Source: VYFG01 sp964403545
GTDB taxonomy: Bacteria > Pseudomonadota > Gammaproteobacteria > Arenicellales > Poriferihabitantaceae
Reading direction: 5' to 3'
Assembly (NCBI GenBank): GCA_964403545.1
Contig: CAYOGN010000104.1
Location: 1 to 10,206 of the forward strand
DNA length: 10,206 nucleotides
Positions 5,994-10,206 of the stretch are shown one piece after another. The translations under genes were made by a program, and so were the position numbers. Under the pieces are notes generated by a model. It had not been told where the DNA came from. It worked only from the letters and a program-made list of their open reading frames with translations, and made no database searches. The number at the start of each line of letters is the position of its first letter. Position 1 is the stretch's first letter.

Positions 5994-7409
5994 TTACAAT
6001 ACCACATCGCCCCATTGTTCCAGCGCATCCAAAATTTGAATATTGCGAAGGGATGGTTTTTCCGCCCGCAATTCAGTAATGCGGGAAAAATACTGCTCCA
6101 GTCCACTTTCAGGATCCTGAAGGCGTTCCTCACAGTGTTCCTGCCAACGCTCGGTTTCATCAGGGTGGAGACTTTCGGGCCAGTTTCTCGCGCGGTATCG
6201 GAATAACAACTCCGGCAACCGTTTATCATTGAAGGTTTGGGTGCCAGAGGCCAGTTCCGCTGGCGTAGACTCGCGAATCTGCTGCATCAGTTTTTTGTCC
6301 TGTCCGTCAATAAACCCCTGATATAGTGCGAGATCAACATCGGCAATATCTTCGAAACTCCGGGCCGCAAATAGCGCCATGATCCGGGTGACGAAATCCG
6401 GATTTGCGATAATTTTACTGCGGTTGGCCAGGCACCGATCCAGATCAAGTTGAATCCTGGCGGCAATGGGCTCTGTCAGGGTATTCATCGGCGCAATGGC
6501 CGGACACTTATTGATTTTTAATGATTTAACCGGCAGGCGTTCTGCGCCATCTGGCAATTCTTCCCTGGGGGTGAATAATCTGAGAAGCAGGCTGTCCTGA
6601 TCCATTTCAAGGAACTGATCCGGGTCCTGCGCCAGGTCGTAAACCAGCAGACTCGATTTATTTTTCGATTCAAACCCCAGCGGCAGCACCACCGACGTGC
6701 ACCCCCGGGAAGCTGGGTACATTCGACTACTGTGGACAAATGGCCTGGCGCCACGCACATCTACCTGGGCCGCCACTTTGTCCTTTTTACGCAGTTCATA
6801 CAGCCATTGGTATAATTTTGGCTGCTGCGACCGAATCAGCTTTGCCAACCCAATGGTGGCAACTACATCAGACAGGGCGTCATGGGCAGCATCATGTTGA
6901 ATCTGGTTTGCCGCCGCCAGGTGTTCCAGTTTGAAACTCGGGTCGCCCTGTTCATTTTGCGGCCAGTTGATGCCCTGAGGTCGAAGTGCGTAGGTCATCC
7001 TGGCAAGATCAATAATATCCCACCGCGAGCACTGGTTCTGCCATTCGCGGGCATAGGGATCGAGAAAGTTCCGGTACAGGGTATAGCGGGTAACTTCGTC
7101 GTCAAACCTGATCGAATTGAACCCTGCTCCGCAAGTACCAGGGTGTGAAAGCTGGTCATTAATCTGCCCGATAAATTCATGCTCGGCAATGCCTTTTTCG
7201 GCTGCGATCTGAGGCGTAATACCGGTAATCAGGCAGGCTTCAGGAGCCGGCAGAATATCGCGCACCGGTTTACAGTAGATAACGACCGGGTCTGCGACCG
7301 GGTTCAATGCCAGATCGGTACGAACACCGGCAAACTGTGCCGGGCGCGTGCGCGCGGGATTTACCCCAAAAGTTTCGTAATCGTGCCAGAAGAATGTAGG
7401 ATTCGCCAT
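5994..7409 (-). CDS. sbcB: Exonuclease I (exodeoxyribonuclease I)
   Basis: The product has 471 residues against 475 in E. coli ExoI and looks full length. The DEDDh nuclease motifs are present: FFWHDYETFG with D10 and E12, FNSIRFDDEVTRYTLYRNFLDPYA with D103, and HDAAHDALSDVVATIGLAKL with H176 and D181. The SH3-like and C-terminal helical domains that complete the C-shaped clamp follow (for example ARPFVHSSRMYPA, and LPELLFRYRARNWPESL near 398-413). The enzyme degrades single-stranded DNA 3' to 5' and takes part in mismatch repair and in limiting RecF-pathway recombination; it is cytoplasmic and binds SSB. The start ATG at 7409 leaves only two residues before the conserved N terminus. It lies 20 bp after the stop of the Gly/Tyr-rich exported protein gene and could be co-transcribed with it, an unexpected pairing. 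Confidence 0.97.
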   Translation of the reverse strand: MANPTFFWHDYETFGVNPARTRPAQFAGVRTDLALNPVADPVVIYCKPVRDILPAPEACLITGITPQIAAEKGIAEHEFIGQINDQLSHPGTCGAGFNSIRFDDEVTRYTLYRNFLDPYAREWQNQCSRWDIIDLARMTYALRPQGINWPQNEQGDPSFKLEHLAAANQIQHDAAHDALSDVVATIGLAKLIRSQQPKLYQWLYELRKKDKVAAQVDVRGARPFVHSSRMYPASRGCTSVVLPLGFESKNKSSLLVYDLAQDPDQFLEMDQDSLLLRLFTPREELPDGAERLPVKSLKINKCPAIAPMNTLTEPIAARIQLDLDRCLANRSKIIANPDFVTRIMALFAARSFEDIADVDLALYQGFIDGQDKKLMQQIRESTPAELASGTQTFNDKRLPELLFRYRARNWPESLHPDETERWQEHCEERLQDPESGLEQYFSRITELRAEKPSLRNIQILDALEQWGDVVL

Positions 7410-7429
7410 TAAGCAGCGATTGTAAACCC

Positions 7430-7891
7430 TTATTTACGATAACTGTGCAGGTTTACCGAAGCTCCAGTGTGTCCGCTCTGACCATGATCCAGATACTTGT
7501 AATTGTTATAGTAACCTTTTCTGTAGCCGTTATTACGGTACCCGTGTTGGTACCCATCATAATATCCGTACCCGTTGTTGTAGTGACCATAATTACCATA
7601 ACCCTGGCCTCGAGTTCGGTGGCCCTGGTTTCTGTAACCAGGGCCAAGTTTATAATAATGCCGATTTCCCGAATAGTGGGTGGAATAACCATATCCGCGA
7701 GGCCGGTAACGGTAGCCATGGTTGTAATTGGTCGGATTGCCATAATAACCACCATAGCCATGGGAGAAATGTGAGTTCAGGTTGCCAAAACCAAGATGTA
7801 TGCTGGTATGAGCCTTACCGGCATATGCCGGAATCGAAATTGCAGCCAACACGGAAACAGCGATAGCGGTAGCGAGTGCGTATGTTTTCAT
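7430..7891 (-). CDS. Small exported Gly/Tyr/Asn/His-rich low-complexity protein
   Basis: The product is 153 residues. The N terminus is a typical Sec signal peptide (MKTYALATAIAVSVLAAISI, cleavage expected after AYA at residue 24). The mature part, from about residue 44 to 138, is dominated by Gly, Tyr, Asn, His and Arg in irregular motifs such as GYGY, GYRNNGY and HYNNGYGYYDGY, with no cysteine and no recognisable domain. A good Shine-Dalgarno GGAGAG (7902-7897) lies five bases before the ATG, so expression is likely. The gene ends 20 bp before sbcB. Composition of this kind occurs in cell-surface or matrix proteins and metal-binding His-rich proteins, but nothing here decides among these. 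I do not recognise the family. Confidence 0.8.
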   Translation of the reverse strand: MKTYALATAIAVSVLAAISIPAYAGKAHTSIHLGFGNLNSHFSHGYGGYYGNPTNYNHGYRYRPRGYGYSTHYSGNRHYYKLGPGYRNQGHRTRGQGYGNYGHYNNGYGYYDGYQHGYRNNGYRKGYYNNYKYLDHGQSGHTGASVNLHSYRK

Positions 7892-7896
7892 AATAT

Positions 7897-7902
7897 CTCT
7901 CC
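7897..7902 (-). promoter_or_regulatory. Shine-Dalgarno site of the Gly/Tyr-rich protein gene
   Basis: GGAGAG read on the minus strand, five bases before the ATG at 7891. It is the best ribosome-binding site in the window and fixes this start codon. Confidence 0.8.
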
Positions 7903-7944
7903 GTCAATGGAAGCCTGAATGAAAGTTCGAAATTTGCTACGGAT

Positions 7945-8004
7945 AACGGTACCAGATCTATCTGAACCGTTGCTGAAATATAGCTGAACAGAAAACTTCG
8001 TCAC
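7945..8004 (-). promoter_or_regulatory. Possible promoter and inverted repeat ahead of the Gly/Tyr-rich protein gene
   Basis: On the minus strand GTGACG (8004-7999) and TATATT (7982-7977) are 16 bp apart and would start transcription near 7970. Just there lies an imperfect inverted repeat at 7945-7971. Its outer arms AACGGT and ACCGTT are perfect, and its inner arms CAGA and TCTG enclose the four bases TCTA. It could be an operator or a hairpin at the 5' end of the mRNA. The -35 match is weak. Confidence 0.25.
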
Positions 8005-8100
8005 CACGACAAACCAAAATTAAGCGATCGATCATCAGGTGATGCCAGTAACCATGGTCCGGTTCTTTGCACATTTTCAAGCATTAATTTCTCGCCTTGC

Positions 8101-8129
8101 TTGTATCACAAGATGGTTATTGATACATA
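8101..8129 (+). promoter_or_regulatory. Possible promoter for the 420-residue exported protein gene
   Basis: TTGTAT (8101-8106) and TACATA (8124-8129) are 17 bp apart, placing the start near 8136 and a leader of about 50 nt before the ATG at 8187. Matches are modest. The rest of the 295-bp divergent intergenic region 7892-8186 holds no gene or RNA that I can recognise. Confidence 0.25.
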
Positions 8130-8186
8130 CTCCGTAGTACTTCAGTATCGCCACTCAATTCCCTTTTCAGAGCACATCAGAAAAAT

Positions 8187-9449
8187 ATGACTAACCAACA
8201 CGCACGAACTCCGGTTCAGGTATTCACCCTTCTCGTCGCTTTTATACTGTTTTCCCGGGCTGGACTAGCCGCTGAATATGAACAGCCGCCTGTATTCAAC
8301 GCTGCAGAGTTACTGAGCGAGTCGATGTTGAAAGGAGAAAATTTCAAGGTCAATGAAAAAGTCACCAATGAGGGCTTTATGAACAATTACACCATTGAGA
8401 CAAAATGGGGATCGTTCAACGCGAAATCAGATGCCCAACTCCGCCTTGGACTGCACGAAGTTGCTGTGATGGCGACGATCGAGGAAATGCTCGCTAACGA
8501 CGAAGTAACCGAGGCGGCAAAAGAGCAAGGAACGGGTAGTTATGAAAATGCAAAAAATCTGTTGAGCGATCCGGAAAAAATCCTCGATGGGGCGGTAGAA
8601 GGCGCGAAAAAACTGTTCAGCCTCGGCAAGCGCGCATTGAACGACGATAGCGCGAAATCTGTTCAGGAAGACAGTACGTGGGAATCCCTGGTCGGGTTTT
8701 CGGGCAAGAAACGAAAATACGCGGCTGAACTGAAAGTTGACCCCTATACGACCAATCCCCTGATGCAGGAGGCGCTGGACAAACTCACCTGGACCGGGCA
8801 TTCGGCCAAACTGGCGAGTAGCTTTCTGATTTCGTTGATCCCAGTGGTTGGTCTTGCTGCAACGGTATCCAATACGACCGATCTTCTGAATGAGGTCCTG
8901 GTACTGAAATCACCGCTGGAGCTGCGCGAAATTAACATCAAATCCCTGAACGACCTCGGCATCAACCAAACCGTCATCGATTTGTTTATGCAAAATGCCT
9001 ACTTCACCCCAACCAGCCAGACATTATACGTCCAGGCGCTGGCTGCAATGGGCTCCGTCAAAGGCCTTGAAAATATCGTTGGAATTGCCTCTGTCAGCAG
9101 CGACGTGGAAAATACCATCCTGCGTCAGCGCCAAATGCAGATGTATGCCAACTACCATCAAAATATCACGCCTGTTACCGACTTCCTGTCACTGGGTAGC
9201 ATGGTATACGCACGAACGAAGGATGGCAGAAACCTGGTTGTGGCACCGATAGACTACCTGACCTGGACCAAAGGCGTTCACAAGGCAGCCGATACCATCA
9301 AACAGGAATCAGAAGCAAGCACACAACCACCAGTGCTGTGGCTAACCGGTAAAGCCAGTGAGAAATCTGCCGCATTATTGAAGGAGTTGGGCTGGGAGTT
9401 GCATGAAAATGCGGAAAAAACCTTATTGGGCAACAAAGATAAAGGCTGA
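8187..9449 (+). CDS. Exported protein of unknown function, 420 residues
   Basis: The N terminus has a Sec signal peptide with hydrophobic core VFTLLVAFILF and likely cleavage near GLA at residue 28. The mature protein has no cysteine. Visible parts in order are: a region with YTIETKWGSFNAKSDAQLRL (68-87), resembling a short beta segment followed by a helix; LLSDPEKILDGAVEGAKKLFSLG (125-147), amphipathic; WESLVGFSGKKRKYAAELKVDPYTTNPLMQEALDKLTW (165-202), the most distinctive motif; a hydrophobic stretch LASSFLISLIPVVGLAATVS (209-228) that could contact or enter a membrane; and a C-terminal LWLTGKASEKSAALLKELGWEL (384-405). I recall similar GFS..KR..A..L.VDPY..N motifs in unnamed proteobacterial exported proteins, but cannot name a family. 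No strong Shine-Dalgarno precedes the ATG. It is divergent from the Gly/Tyr-rich gene and convergent with the DUF3616 gene. Confidence 0.85.
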   Translation: MTNQHARTPVQVFTLLVAFILFSRAGLAAEYEQPPVFNAAELLSESMLKGENFKVNEKVTNEGFMNNYTIETKWGSFNAKSDAQLRLGLHEVAVMATIEEMLANDEVTEAAKEQGTGSYENAKNLLSDPEKILDGAVEGAKKLFSLGKRALNDDSAKSVQEDSTWESLVGFSGKKRKYAAELKVDPYTTNPLMQEALDKLTWTGHSAKLASSFLISLIPVVGLAATVSNTTDLLNEVLVLKSPLELREINIKSLNDLGINQTVIDLFMQNAYFTPTSQTLYVQALAAMGSVKGLENIVGIASVSSDVENTILRQRQMQMYANYHQNITPVTDFLSLGSMVYARTKDGRNLVVAPIDYLTWTKGVHKAADTIKQESEASTQPPVLWLTGKASEKSAALLKELGWELHENAEKTLLGNKDKG

Positions 9450-9504
9450 AGGCGGTGTGAACAGGCTTGGAGGAAAACTTATTGAGCCGCAAAGATTAAA
9501 CGCC

Positions 9505-10206
9505 CTATCGATGAGTCATCCGGGCACGAAAGCGAGTCAGGTTTCCCCCTTTGGGCCCGTCGTAGCCGATGACCATCCCATAGGACTTCGGAGCAGTGTT
9601 CTCCTTCACCACCCACAGCGCCTCTGCCTTGTGCCTGGGAAGCGTGGGAACGATGCCCAGCGAGACGACCTTGCCTCGCTCCGGGGCACCTTCTTCGCGT
9701 TGGCCCGGCAGACAGTCGTTGCCGTCCCAATGGTAGAGCTTGAATGGCAAGGGGGCGTCGCCCACGGCCCCCGCAATGATCAGGAAGCCGTCCGAGACCC
9801 GCGCAATGTCCCGAATCCCGCGCCCGTCGAGCGAGACATAGATTAACTCCGTTTTGCCTGGCTGCAATTTACCGTCATCGCCTCGCTCCAGGAGAACCTT
9901 CAGAACGGGGGTGAAGCCATGGCGCAGCACGGGGCCGCGAAATCCGAGGTAGAGCTGCTCGCCGTCCGAGGCCAGGCCTTCGATGTCAATGCCGTTCTCC
10001 TTGCTGGGCACATTTCTGACCCTGGTCAAGCCTGGCTTGATGTGTGATTGTGTGAACGACTGGAGTACCGGGTTTCCCTGCATGATCACCCGAAGATCGA
10101 GCGGCTCTCCCTGGGACTTGAGGTCGCCGGTGTCCGGGTCGATCTCAATGAGCGCCAGGTAGTCCCGTTCGGACTGTTCCTGTGGGGATTTATCCTCGAA
10201 TCGCGC
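9505..10206 (-). CDS. DUF3616 domain protein (5' end outside the window)
   Basis: The frame ends with TAG at 9505 and stays open to base 10206 exactly on a codon boundary, giving 233 residues; the start lies beyond the window. An internal GTG at 10089 is not the real start, because conserved-looking sequence precedes it (DYLALIEIDPDTGDLKSQGE). DUF3616 features are visible: GIDIEGLASDGEQLYLGFRG followed by PVL, a second strand ending GRGIRDIARVSDGFLIIAGAVGD, then FKLYHWDGND and late KAEALWV and YGMVIGYDG motifs. These suggest a beta-propeller-like repeat fold. Family function is unknown. The DNA is about 65% G+C, well above the 42-50% of the neighbouring gene, which suggests separate ancestry. 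It is convergent with the preceding gene across a 55-bp gap with no clear terminator. Confidence 0.75.
   Translation of the reverse strand, partial: ARFEDKSPQEQSERDYLALIEIDPDTGDLKSQGEPLDLRVIMQGNPVLQSFTQSHIKPGLTRVRNVPSKENGIDIEGLASDGEQLYLGFRGPVLRHGFTPVLKVLLERGDDGKLQPGKTELIYVSLDGRGIRDIARVSDGFLIIAGAVGDAPLPFKLYHWDGNDCLPGQREEGAPERGKVVSLGIVPTLPRHKAEALWVVKENTAPKSYGMVIGYDGPKGGNLTRFRARMTHR

Noticed and set aside
7445..7774. Plus- and minus-strand alternative frames rich in Val/Ile/Thr within the Gly/Tyr-rich gene.
   Set aside because: They are shadows produced by the biased codons of the 7430-7891 gene, which has a signal peptide and a strong ribosome site.
9450..9504. Possible bidirectional terminator between the convergent genes.
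   Set aside because: I could not find a convincing GC stem followed by a T-run on either strand.
1..10206. CRISPR array, tRNA or rRNA, insertion sequence or prophage genes.
   Set aside because: No spaced direct repeats, transposase or integrase motifs, or RNA gene signatures were seen; the only arrays are the hexamer and 14-bp tandem repeats.

Overview
The window reads as chromosomal DNA of a Gammaproteobacterium, possibly an environmental or marine one. The main reason is a near full-length exonuclease I (SbcB), an enzyme largely confined to that class. A MoxR-DUF58-DUF4381-VWA cluster and a large MscS-type channel fit that view. Base composition is about 50% G+C through most of the window. 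It falls to roughly 30-37% across a toxin-antitoxin locus near 3.2-3.7 kb and rises to about 65% at the right-hand end.

Layout. From 1 to 3063 (all minus strand, so transcription runs toward position 1) lies the start of a Bat/MoxR-type operon. Its order is the MoxR AAA+ ATPase, a DUF58 protein with a VWA-like MIDAS, a single-pass DUF4381 membrane protein, and the first 54 codons of a BatA-like VWA membrane protein that leaves the window. The DUF4381 protein carries an expanded tail encoded by a long array of hexanucleotide repeats. From 3157 to 3674 (minus) is a small type II toxin-antitoxin pair. The antitoxin (Unstab_antitox/addiction-module family) is intact. The ParE/RelE-like toxin is interrupted by one in-frame TAA at its 15th codon. 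From 3712 to 5865 (minus) is a 717-residue MscS-family channel, preceded by a 14-bp tandem repeat that appears to supply its promoter. From 5994 to 7409 (minus) is sbcB. Immediately upstream of it, with a 20-bp gap, a small exported Gly/Tyr/Asn/His-rich protein is encoded (7430-7891).

A 295-bp divergent intergenic region (7892-8186) separates these from a plus-strand gene (8187-9449) for an exported, cysteine-free 420-residue protein of unknown function. The last gene (9505 to the right edge, minus, 5' end outside the window) encodes a DUF3616-like protein in markedly GC-rich DNA and converges on the previous gene.

How they work together. The MoxR cluster is a recognised co-functional unit: an AAA+ chaperone acting with VWA-domain membrane proteins, linked to envelope or stress functions in other bacteria. 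The remaining genes look like independent units: DNA repair, osmotic protection, a decayed TA module and two uncharacterised exported proteins. I see no complete new multi-gene system. The most unusual items are the hexamer-repeat tail fused to DUF4381, the nonsense-interrupted toxin beside an intact antitoxin with a palindrome over its -10 and start codon, and the two uncharacterised exported proteins flanking a shared regulatory region.
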